Source: Desulfuromonadaceae bacterium
Lineage (GTDB): Bacteria; Desulfobacterota; Desulfuromonadia; Geobacterales; Pseudopelobacteraceae
NCBI GenBank assembly: GCA_028687585.1
Contig: JAQTZV010000007.1
Coordinates: forward strand, 1-64,000
Direction of reading: 5' to 3'
Length of the DNA: 64,000 bases
Position 1 is the first letter of the stretch; each line of letters begins with the position of its first letter. Made by a program: the position numbers and the translations under genes. This document shows positions 9,301 to 16,026 of this stretch, in pieces. Under the pieces are notes generated by a model. The model worked only from the letters and a program-made list of their open reading frames with translations, was not told the origin of the DNA and made no database searches.

Positions 9301-9928
9301 GCTGGTTCTCACGGGTGGATATATTGTCCAATCTCTGCCAGACATCACGCGGATTGAACGAGGAGGCAACTGCAGCGAGCATTAGTGTCAAACCACCAAA
9401 CGACCAGAGAGCCACGCCGGGGATGATGGTGGAAGTATCTTTCAGCTTCACGAGCGAAACGAGAATGCCAAGCATGAAAACTTCAATCATGCTCCACGGT
9501 TTGATGCTTTGTAAAACTCTCAGGATATTGGGGACACCGATCGGAACGAGACTGAACCGGAACGGCAGCAGGATGTAGAGCATCATGGTGATCTCAATAG
9601 CGGGGATCACGATTGTTGTGACACCGACCAGAATCGAAATAAGGAGCATTTCATGATCCCAGAGATAACGCACGGCGCCAAACAGATGGGTGGCGTTGGT
9701 ATTGCCCTGAATATCAATTCCGATAAGAGGATAGGCATTGGCGATTACGAACAGTATCGCTGCAGCCATCGCAAAGGCCAGTGTGTTATCAAATGTTCCG
9801 GGTGAGCTCCGGTACAGCATCGCGCTGCACCGGCAGCAATGAGCCTCCCCACCAAGTGGAATAGGAATTTCCCGCTGAAGCAGGTCACATTCATGACACG
9901 CTATGAGGTGGGCAGAATGATTTGGCAT
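9293..9928 (-). CDS. PqiA-like half protein, first copy
   Basis: A 211-residue membrane protein, exactly as long as the gene after it, with a zinc ribbon (CHECDLLQ and CCRC) and four membrane segments, including ANAYPLIGID and IKPWSMIEVFMLGIL. It is the first gene of the lipid-transport set pqiA-A-B-C. The start MPNHSAHLIA at 9928 is preferred from alignment to the second copy; a start at 9997 is open. No strong ribosome binding site is seen at either position. Confidence 0.86.
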   Translation of the reverse strand: MPNHSAHLIACHECDLLQREIPIPLGGEAHCCRCSAMLYRSSPGTFDNTLAFAMAAAILFVIANAYPLIGIDIQGNTNATHLFGAVRYLWDHEMLLISILVGVTTIVIPAIEITMMLYILLPFRFSLVPIGVPNILRVLQSIKPWSMIEVFMLGILVSLVKLKDTSTIIPGVALWSFGGLTLMLAAVASSFNPRDVWQRLDNISTRENQHE

Positions 9929-10071
9929 GATACCCGGATAGTGTTCCTGAGACGTTTGTTTTCCCGGCAGAATACGGACATGCCGAATTGGAGTCAAGTT
10001 GAAATGCGAAACGCATATCTGTAAAGGTTTTTGAAAGCTGTGGATGTATTCTCAAAACCTTTTCGGACGGT

Positions 10072-10953
10072 TTACCACGCCAACTCGCGATCAGATGTAA
10101 ATTCTCTTTCCCTGCCGGTGAGCGGATCAGTGAAACATAGTCGTTGCGCGAGTAACTGGAGCGGCGCGGCATAGTCGTCTTCGCGTTCATCCTCAAGTTC
10201 CGGATAGAATCGGTCATTCAATATGCCGAAGCCGAGACCACTCATGTGAATCCGCAACTGATGGGTTTTCCCGGTGTGCGGCTTCAGAATAAAACGGGCT
10301 TTATCTTCATTGCTCGCCAAGAGCTTGATGCTGGACCGTGCGTTTACTGCGCCGGGCGTTATCTTCATTCGGAATCGTGGTTCACCGCGCTCTATTCTGT
10401 TCTCAACCAGCCATGAAGATGGCTGCTGATTCCGAAGGGATGCGGTAAGAGCCTGATACGTCTTTTCGACAAGGCCATTCATGAACAGCCTGCCGTAGAG
10501 TCCCCGGCTCTTTTTGTTTACGGATAAAAGCACCACTCCGGCGGTCTCACGATCAATGCGATGCAGCGGCGCCAGATCTTCGATGCCGGTACTGCGACGC
10601 AGTCGGTTCAGCAGACATTCGTCAACATATTTTCCCCCGGGGGTTACGGGAAGGAAGTGTGGTTTGCAGGCGACAAGTATTTCATCATCGAGAAACAGGA
10701 TTTTTTCTGCAAAAGGGACACATGGCTCAGCGGAGACTTCACGGAAATAAAAAATACGCTGCCGGGGAACATATTCAGAATCTATTGATATCTGCTGCGC
10801 CTGTTCATTGAGGACCTTTCCCTCTGAAATGCGAACCCGCCACGTCTCCGGGGAAATGCCGGGAAATCTCCGGCTCAGAAATGTGAGGATTGAAGGGTAC
10901 GGCTTATCTGCCGACGGCATGGTGACTACGGAAGGGTATGCAGAAATTCCCAT
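10072..10953 (-). CDS. RluA-family pseudouridine synthase
   Basis: RluA-type enzymes convert uridines of rRNA or tRNA to pseudouridine. The 293-residue protein has an N-terminal S4-like part (ISEGKVLNEQA) and the catalytic motif HRIDRETAGVV, whose aspartate is the nucleophile, plus KTHQLRIHMSGLG near the C-terminus. An AAGGG lies seven bases before the ATG at 10953, which decides this start over an internal ATG at 10920. Which position it modifies is not apparent. It stands alone: about 140 bases separate it from pqiA. Confidence 0.9.
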   Translation of the reverse strand: MGISAYPSVVTMPSADKPYPSILTFLSRRFPGISPETWRVRISEGKVLNEQAQQISIDSEYVPRQRIFYFREVSAEPCVPFAEKILFLDDEILVACKPHFLPVTPGGKYVDECLLNRLRRSTGIEDLAPLHRIDRETAGVVLLSVNKKSRGLYGRLFMNGLVEKTYQALTASLRNQQPSSWLVENRIERGEPRFRMKITPGAVNARSSIKLLASNEDKARFILKPHTGKTHQLRIHMSGLGFGILNDRFYPELEDEREDDYAAPLQLLAQRLCFTDPLTGREREFTSDRELAW

Positions 10954-11085
10954 GGCTACACCCTTTGCTGTTGTGGCGAAATTACGGACATGGGGTCTTA
11001 CTCCGATGTATGTAGCGTTGGCTTGGCTCCTTCATGAAGTATATGGTCCCAGTATACAGATGTCTATAAATTATGGCATAACAAC

Positions 11086-11116
11086 AAAAAAACCCGGTTC
11101 CTGTAGAGGAGCCGGG
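11086..11116 (-). terminator. terminator of the riboswitch-controlled gene
   Basis: A 10-base-pair stem (11093-11102 with 11107-11116, one G-U pair) with a four-base loop, followed on the minus strand by a run of seven or more T. It lies 42 bases after the 67-residue gene and shows that this gene is transcribed alone. Confidence 0.85.
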
Positions 11117-11158
11117 GTATCGAAAGCTTGGTGAGAGCAACTAATTAGTGGCCCTGTT

Positions 11159-11362
11159 TTATTCTCCAGTTGTATTGTAAGCTGGTGACGCCGAGCTGGA
11201 AATCCGGTTATTTGGCGTATTTAATTTTATGATTTTCAGTTGTGGCGCCGGAATATGCTTTTTTGCAAACACGTACCAGTACACGACAAAAGCGCCCAGT
11301 ATCGCTAGAACAAGGCAGCCATATGCTCCAATTACAAATTGCATCGAGCTGAAATCATTCAT
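11159..11362 (-). CDS. 67-residue single-span membrane protein under tandem cGAMP-type riboswitches
   Basis: One membrane helix (about residues 9-32, beginning FVIGAYG) is followed by a basic patch AKKHIPAP and a low-complexity, probably cytoplasmic tail. The FVIGAYG opening resembles CcmD, the small subunit of the haem exporter used in cytochrome c maturation, but no other ccm gene is nearby and the match is weak. GGAGG eight bases ahead of the ATG at 11362 fixes the start; a TTG-start form from 11377 is less likely. It is the only gene between the riboswitch terminators and its own terminator. Function unknown. Confidence 0.8.
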   Translation of the reverse strand: MNDFSSMQFVIGAYGCLVLAILGAFVVYWYVFAKKHIPAPQLKIIKLNTPNNRISSSASPAYNTTGE

Positions 11363-11452
11363 ATGTTCTTCCTCCAAGTGATAAACAATCTCATTTTATG
11401 AAGCCAATTAATTAGAATATGATTACTAATTCTATAATCACGTTGTCAATCG

Positions 11453-11495
11453 TTAGCACATTTTTTTCATCTGCTGATGTAGCATCACCTCCTCC
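11453..11495 (-). promoter_or_regulatory. perfect anti-Shine-Dalgarno match with tiny open frame in the riboswitch leader
   Basis: On the minus strand 11492-11484 reads GGAGGTGAT, a nine-base perfect complement to the usual 3' end of 16S rRNA. It is followed by short frames: ATG at 11485 (10 codons, too close to the site) and ATG at 11470 (five codons, MKKMC). Such a site far ahead of the real gene may be a ribosome loading or leader-peptide site. Only the sequence match is observed; a role is a guess. Confidence 0.35.
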
Positions 11496-11511
11496 GATCC
11501 GGGGCTGGAAT

Positions 11512-11552
11512 GAAAACAGCCGGGTCACCGGATATCTGTTGGATATTTCGGC
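11512..11552 (-). terminator. expression-platform terminator of the downstream riboswitch
   Basis: The arms 11539-11552 and 11517-11530 pair over 14 positions with G-U pairs; only four T follow on the minus strand, so it is weaker than the first terminator. Its 5' arm is the end of the aptamer core (AGCCGGGTTGCCG), so aptamer folding and terminator folding compete. This predicts an ON switch. Confidence 0.75.
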
Positions 11553-11628
11553 AACCCGGCTGTCTCGATGAGACCCTATGGGCTTTCCGCCCCATCCTCG
11601 CGGACGGTTTAGTATTATCGTGTATCTG
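11530..11628 (-). ncRNA. GEMM-Ib (3',3'-cGAMP class) riboswitch aptamer, downstream copy
   Basis: The minus strand carries the GEMM-I core: a TACTAAACC strand, a hairpin with a GCGA tetraloop, GGGGCGGAAAGCC, and GACAGCCGGGTTGCC. In the numbering of the Vc2 c-di-GMP riboswitch, position 20 is A rather than G, while A18, A47 and C92 are kept and the 21-46 pair is C-G. An A at position 20 marks the GEMM-Ib variants of Geobacter that prefer 3',3'-cGAMP. Outer strands form P1. It overlaps the terminator at 11512-11552. Confidence 0.88.
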
Positions 11629-11658
11629 ATGCTGCAGCTTCAGGTAGTAACCAGGTAT

Positions 11659-11708
11659 AAAAAAAGCCGGGTTACCGTATATCTGTAAGATATTTCGGCA
11701 ACCCGGCT
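11659..11708 (-). terminator. expression-platform terminator of the upstream riboswitch
   Basis: The arms 11696-11708 and 11665-11677 pair over 13 positions and are followed on the minus strand by seven T (11665-11659). The 5' arm belongs to the aptamer, as in the second copy, which predicts read-through when ligand is bound. Confidence 0.85.
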
Positions 11709-11775
11709 GTCTCGTTGAGACCCTGTAGGCTTTCCGCCCCATCCTCGCGGATGGTTGAGTAGTATCGTGTATCTT
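11687..11775 (-). ncRNA. GEMM-Ib (3',3'-cGAMP class) riboswitch aptamer, upstream copy
   Basis: It is about 85-90 percent identical by eye to the downstream copy and has the same GCGA-capped hairpin, GGGGCGGAAAGCC and GACAGCCGGGTTGCC. Position 20 (Vc2 numbering) is A, the cGAMP-type base. Position 18 is C instead of A and the AAACC tract reads CAACC, so the pocket differs from the downstream copy. P1 can form between 11770-11775 and 11687-11692. A seven-T terminator follows. Confidence 0.86.
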
Positions 11776-11801
11776 GCTGCAGTCCGTATAATGTGGGAGA
11801 C

Positions 11802-11831
11802 ATTCTACTCGAACAGCCAGACATAAATCAA
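11802..11831 (-). promoter_or_regulatory. probable promoter of the tandem riboswitch transcript
   Basis: On the minus strand TTGATT (11831-11826) and TAGAAT (11807-11802) are separated by 18 bases, which would start RNA about 20 bases before the first aptamer. An alternative -10 is TTATAC at 11791-11786. Only the consensus match supports this. Confidence 0.5.
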
Positions 11832-11918
11832 GCATTTTTTTATGGAGATCTTAGGGGCGACAGAAACCGGGAGTCCTGCATTTGCATCGATTCCTTGCCA
11901 GAGTGTATCCGCTCTGCG

Positions 11919-13259
11919 CTATTTTCCCCGTCGTGAGCTGTTAAATACGGTTTTGGGCGGACCGGCGGCTGCCCCGGGTCGGGCCTGCTGCGGTCGGCTT
12001 GAAGGCTTGTTGCCCGGATGGTCAGTTTTGAACGGGTTGACTGAAGCCCCGTGATTTTTTTTTGCTTCGGCCGGTTTACGGGTCGGGCGCGGTTCACGCG
12101 GCGGTCGGGCAAATTCAGCGTCTTTTTTTGGAGCGGGAACGCTATAGTCAAAGCCGTCTACCGTACGCCGCTCTAACGGGGCCCCCAACTTCTTCTCAAT
12201 AGTTCGTACCATGACAGTATCGTCGCTGCAGACCATGGTAAAAGCATCGCCGGTTTTAGCCGCACGACCGGTACGACCGATACGGTGCACGTATGCCTCC
12301 GGGGTATCCGGAATGTCATAGTTGACCACATGCGATATCTGGCTTACGTCAATGCCGCGCGCGGCAATATCTGTTGCAACGAGGATCTGGTATGTGCCGT
12401 CCCGAAATCCATCCAGCGCTGCCTGACGGCGGTTCTGGGAGAGATTGCCCTGCAATGATGCGGCCTTGTATCCGGCTTTCTCCAACTGTTCACCGAGGCG
12501 TTTGGCGCGGTGCTTAGTGCGGGTGAATATCAGCACCGAATCGGTATCGGTATGTTTCAGCAGTTCCAGCAGCAGTCCGGTTTTCAGGTGCTGCTCCACC
12601 GGATAGAGTGCATGGGATACGGTGACCGGCGGTGCGGTATTGCCTACCTTGACAGTGACAGGATCAGACAGAATGTCGCTTGCAAGTTTATTGATATCCG
12701 GCGGCATGGTGGCCGAAAACAACAGGGTCTGACGTTTGGCCGGAATCTGTTTCAGAATGCGGCGGATGTCGGGGAGAAATCCCATATCAAACATCTGATC
12801 CGCTTCATCCAGTACCAGCACTTCGAGGTGTGACAGGTCGATGGTGCCTTGGCCGATATGGTCGAGCAGGCGTCCCGGACAGGCAACGACAATTTCAACA
12901 CCGTTCTTTAGTGCCTGAATCTGCGGGTTGACATTGACGCCACCATAGACAGTGACACTTTTCAGGCGGGTTAGTTTCCCCAGCGTCACGAATGACTCAT
13001 TGATCTGCTCAGCCAGCTCACGGGTGGGTGCGACGATCAAGGCACGGACTTGGCCGCGTGGCCCATTCATCAGTCGATTGAGGATCGGCAGAGCAAAAGC
13101 CGCTGTCTTGCCGGTGCCGGTCTGGGCCAGGCCCATGACATCGCGCCCCAGCATGACGGTCGGTATTGCCTGCTGTTGGATAGGGGTCGGCGAGATATAG
13201 CCGACTTCTGTGATACGTGCTGCAATTACGGGGTGAAAATTAAACGATTGGAACTCCAT
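11919..13259 (-). CDS. rhlE: DEAD-box ATP-dependent RNA helicase RhlE
   Basis: A 446-residue DEAD-box helicase. Visible in order: Q motif with TPIQQQAIP, Walker A AQTGTGKT, PTRELAEQ, DEADQMFDMGF, SATMP, ARGIDVSQ and HRIGRTGRA, then a basic C-terminal tail rich in proline and lysine. RhlE remodels RNA in ribosome assembly and decay, often in the cold. GGAG five bases ahead of the ATG fixes the start. A stem-loop with a T run lies directly ahead in the leader, which may also tune its expression. The gene ends about 90 bases before the riboswitch promoter. Confidence 0.93.
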   Translation of the reverse strand: MEFQSFNFHPVIAARITEVGYISPTPIQQQAIPTVMLGRDVMGLAQTGTGKTAAFALPILNRLMNGPRGQVRALIVAPTRELAEQINESFVTLGKLTRLKSVTVYGGVNVNPQIQALKNGVEIVVACPGRLLDHIGQGTIDLSHLEVLVLDEADQMFDMGFLPDIRRILKQIPAKRQTLLFSATMPPDINKLASDILSDPVTVKVGNTAPPVTVSHALYPVEQHLKTGLLLELLKHTDTDSVLIFTRTKHRAKRLGEQLEKAGYKAASLQGNLSQNRRQAALDGFRDGTYQILVATDIAARGIDVSQISHVVNYDIPDTPEAYVHRIGRTGRAAKTGDAFTMVCSDDTVMVRTIEKKLGAPLERRTVDGFDYSVPAPKKDAEFARPPREPRPTRKPAEAKKNHGASVNPFKTDHPGNKPSSRPQQARPGAAAGPPKTVFNSSRRGK

Positions 13260-13284
13260 GATACTCCTTCTTTCTGGTTGTACG

Positions 13285-13310
13285 AAAAAAGCCCCGGAAT
13301 TTTCCGGGGC
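13285..13310 (-). terminator. terminator between the beta-lactamase-fold gene and rhlE, or rhlE attenuator
   Basis: A GC-rich stem (13291-13298 with 13303-13310, loop ATTT) is followed on the minus strand by six T. It lies only 25 bases before the rhlE ATG. It can end the upstream transcript, or act as an attenuator if rhlE RNA starts before it; sequence alone cannot decide. Confidence 0.8.
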
Positions 13311-13419
13311 TTGCGATGACGTGGTCTGCTATCCGGTACAACAATTGTAATGGTGCTACCATACCAGCTTTGTCGGAGATGTGTCAAGCGTGGCATTCAA
13401 GCGTTACATCAAGAATCGG

Positions 13420-14427
13420 CTATTTGATAATCGCTCCGGTATCCACCTCGCGATACACCATGGCAGAAACATCGCGGATGATCTCGGTTTGTTGCTCAAA
13501 ATCTTTCCCCTGCGTCATAATCCCAAGGATGTAGTGCCCCTTGGGGTGGTATACGATGCCGAATTCGTGAAGCTGTTTTTTCTCACCATGACTTCCACTC
13601 TCAAATTCGCCGAATTTTGCGGCAACGACGACACCTTTTGGCACACCTGCGCTTATTCCTTTGGGAAAATCCTCATGGCTCAAAAGCTGCAGGGCTTTTT
13701 CTGACATTTCACGGTTCAGGAATGAAGCATTGTAGAGAATACGAAAAAATCCTGAATAACCATGTACGGTTGTGGAGTTGTTGCCGTTGTCAGGGCGGTT
13801 GGTGATGTCCATTCCATCCAACACGGCATTCAACTCCTTTGTTGCCATATTGTTGTAGAGAAGCGAAGATGCATTGTTATCCGAATAGCTGATCATGAAT
13901 TCCAAGAGGGTTGCAACCGTATAGCGATTTCCCGCCACAAGAGTCTTTTGGGGTTTGAAATTTTGAGGGGAGCTCAGATCAGTGGTGCTGTTGAACAGGA
14001 AGGTTTGTTTCAGAACGGCCGGATTCTTTTCAGCTCTCTTCAGCCAGGCAATCATCACGGGGACTTTCATCATACTGGCAGGATTAAACTCAAGGTCATG
14101 GTTGAGATCGAACCAGGGGCCATCTCCCAGGTCGCGGTAATAGACAGAAATGCTTTGCACGCGTGTGCCGTCTGTCAGCTGATTTACCAAATCAGCAACT
14201 TTGTATTTAAACGGTAGCGGTTCTGAATGGACAGAGAAGCCTTCGGGGAGTTCAACATCTAACAGCGGGCTGGTGAACCCGAAACCCTCTGCCTTTACGC
14301 GGCGCTCTTTGATCGGTTTTCTTATGCTCAGGTACCAGTCGTGTGCATGCCACCCGAGTGCAACCAGGAAGACAGAAACGCACAGGCAGAGCGCTATTAT
14401 ATTGCGTGAGGCACTTTTCAAGTTCAT
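13420..14427 (-). CDS. beta-lactamase-fold serine hydrolase, periplasmic
   Basis: The 335-residue protein has an N-terminal membrane anchor (about 9-27) and a class A beta-lactamase/transpeptidase-like domain. The catalytic SxxK motif is SMMK (118-121) and the second motif SDN (182-184). The third motif, KTG or KSG in true beta-lactamases, reads KFG (271-273). It may be a cell-wall peptidase-like protein rather than a resistance enzyme. It follows moaC by 25 bases and ends in the terminator ahead of rhlE. Confidence 0.75.
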   Translation of the reverse strand: MNLKSASRNIIALCLCVSVFLVALGWHAHDWYLSIRKPIKERRVKAEGFGFTSPLLDVELPEGFSVHSEPLPFKYKVADLVNQLTDGTRVQSISVYYRDLGDGPWFDLNHDLEFNPASMMKVPVMIAWLKRAEKNPAVLKQTFLFNSTTDLSSPQNFKPQKTLVAGNRYTVATLLEFMISYSDNNASSLLYNNMATKELNAVLDGMDITNRPDNGNNSTTVHGYSGFFRILYNASFLNREMSEKALQLLSHEDFPKGISAGVPKGVVVAAKFGEFESGSHGEKKQLHEFGIVYHPKGHYILGIMTQGKDFEQQTEIIRDVSAMVYREVDTGAIIK

Positions 14428-14452
14428 TTGGTATCAGGAGTCCGTATTCCCA

Positions 14453-14932
14453 TCAATCAGTGCTGCACCGGTACGCGCCGCTCTTGCCGCCCTCTTTGAA
14501 CAGCAGTTTGATTTCACCGATGGTAATCGATTTATCGCTCCCTTTGCACATATCATAAATAGTCAAAGCGGCCAGGCTGGCTCCGGTCATGGCTTCCATC
14601 TCGACTCCGGTGCGTTCAAATGCTCGTACGGTACAGCGTGCGGTAATAACTCCCGCTGCTTCATTCGTGTCGAAATCAACCGTAACGTTATGGATGGCAA
14701 GCGGATGGGAAAGGGGAATCAGATCCGGCGTCCGTTTGGCAGCCATGATGCCGGCCAGACGGGCAACGCCAAGAACATCTCCTTTGGCAATGCCGCCAGA
14801 CTTGATTGCTGCAAGCAGTTCCGCAGAGAGGCGTACTTCAGCGGCCGCAATGGCTGTGCGCAGGGTCGGCTGTTTTGCGCTTACGTCGACCATGATCGCA
14901 TGGCCGCTTTCATCAAAGTGGTTGAAATTCAT
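14453..14932 (-). CDS. moaC: cyclic pyranopterin monophosphate synthase
   Basis: MoaC makes cyclic pyranopterin monophosphate in the first stage of molybdenum cofactor synthesis. The 159 residues match the family length, with LIPLSHPL, the VRAFERTGVEMEAMTGAS stretch and a C-terminal MCKGSDK. AGGAG six bases before the ATG fixes the start. It lies 13 bases after pilT, an unusual partner; the pairing is probably a matter of shared transcription only. Confidence 0.94.
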   Translation of the reverse strand: MNFNHFDESGHAIMVDVSAKQPTLRTAIAAAEVRLSAELLAAIKSGGIAKGDVLGVARLAGIMAAKRTPDLIPLSHPLAIHNVTVDFDTNEAAGVITARCTVRAFERTGVEMEAMTGASLAALTIYDMCKGSDKSITIGEIKLLFKEGGKSGAYRCSTD

Positions 14933-14945
14933 CCAATCTCCTGTT

Positions 14946-16007
14946 CTATGCCGGGGTCAAATATTGCTCAAACTGCTTCTTGTCTACCGCGCATCGGTAT
15001 GCTTCTTCCGGATTGACTTTTTTCGTTTTCAACAGGTCGAGCAGATGCTGATCCATCAGCTGCATGCCGTCTTTCTTGGCTGTCTGCATAATTGAGGGAA
15101 TCTGGAAGGTCTTTCCTTCCCGGATAAGATTGCCGATGGCCGGGGTGCCGAGCATTATTTCCAGCGCTGCCACGCGTCCGGTGCCTTCGGCTGTTTTCAG
15201 TAACTGCTGACAGATAACGCCCTTTAGAGATTCAGACAGCATGGCGCGAACCTGCTCCTGCTGGTCGGTCGGGAATACATCGATAATACGATCCACCGTC
15301 TTGGCTGCGGTGCTGGTATGCAGGGTGCCAAACACCAGATGTCCGGTTTCGGCGGCGCTCATGGCGAGCTGGATCGTTATCAAGTCGCGCATTTCTCCCA
15401 CCAGGATGACATCCGGGTCTTCACGCAGCGCCGCCCGCAGTGCCGAAGCAAAACTCTCGGTATGCTGGCCTATCTGTCGCTGGTTCATAAGTGACAGCTT
15501 GTTTTCATGGATGAACTCCAGCGGGTCTTCAAAGGTCAGGATATGCTCCTTCCGGGTGGAGTTGATCAGGTCGATCATGCCGGCGAGAGTTGTCGATTTG
15601 CCCGATCCGGTTGGACCGGTTACCAGTACAAGTCCTTTTTTAAAATTGGTCATGCGGCGGACCCCTTCGGGAAGTCCCAGCTCATCAGCAGACAAGATTT
15701 TAGCGGGGATGATGCGGAACACGGCGGCAATCCCGCGATACTGCATCATGATATTGCCACGGAAACGGGCCAACCCCGGAACCTCATAGGCAAAATCGAG
15801 ATCCTTGGTCTCCTCAAAGTGTGCCTGCTGCTTTTCGCTGAGTATTTCAAACAGAATCGTTTTCAGTTCATCATGCCCCAGCGCCTTGAAGTTGAGGCGC
15901 ACCATCTCGCCATGCTGGCGAAATATGGGTGGATTGCCGGTGGAAAGGTGCAGGTCGGACGCCCCCTGATCCCTCATCATGGTAAAAAGTGCGTCTATGC
16001 GTGCCAT
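14946..16007 (-). CDS. pilT: type IV pilus retraction ATPase PilT
   Basis: PilT is a hexameric cytoplasmic ATPase that disassembles type IV pili and so drives retraction and twitching. The 353-residue protein shows GASDLHL at the start, Walker A GPTGSGKST (131-139), the aspartate box EDPLEF, Walker B DVILVGEMRD and the histidine box TGHLVFGTLHT. AAGGAGGA precedes the ATG. No other pil gene is next to it except the degenerate GspE/PilB-like gene 19 bases upstream, read first. Confidence 0.93.
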   Translation of the reverse strand: MARIDALFTMMRDQGASDLHLSTGNPPIFRQHGEMVRLNFKALGHDELKTILFEILSEKQQAHFEETKDLDFAYEVPGLARFRGNIMMQYRGIAAVFRIIPAKILSADELGLPEGVRRMTNFKKGLVLVTGPTGSGKSTTLAGMIDLINSTRKEHILTFEDPLEFIHENKLSLMNQRQIGQHTESFASALRAALREDPDVILVGEMRDLITIQLAMSAAETGHLVFGTLHTSTAAKTVDRIIDVFPTDQQEQVRAMLSESLKGVICQQLLKTAEGTGRVAALEIMLGTPAIGNLIREGKTFQIPSIMQTAKKDGMQLMDQHLLDLLKTKKVNPEEAYRCAVDKKQFEQYLTPA

Positions 16008-16026
16008 GAGCTTATTCCTCCTTTAA

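Noticed and set aside
11485..11835. 116-residue open frame on the minus strand with repeated peptide blocks
   Set aside because: It is a reading of the two riboswitch aptamers; the repeated peptide comes from the repeated RNA, and there is no ribosome binding site or family similarity.
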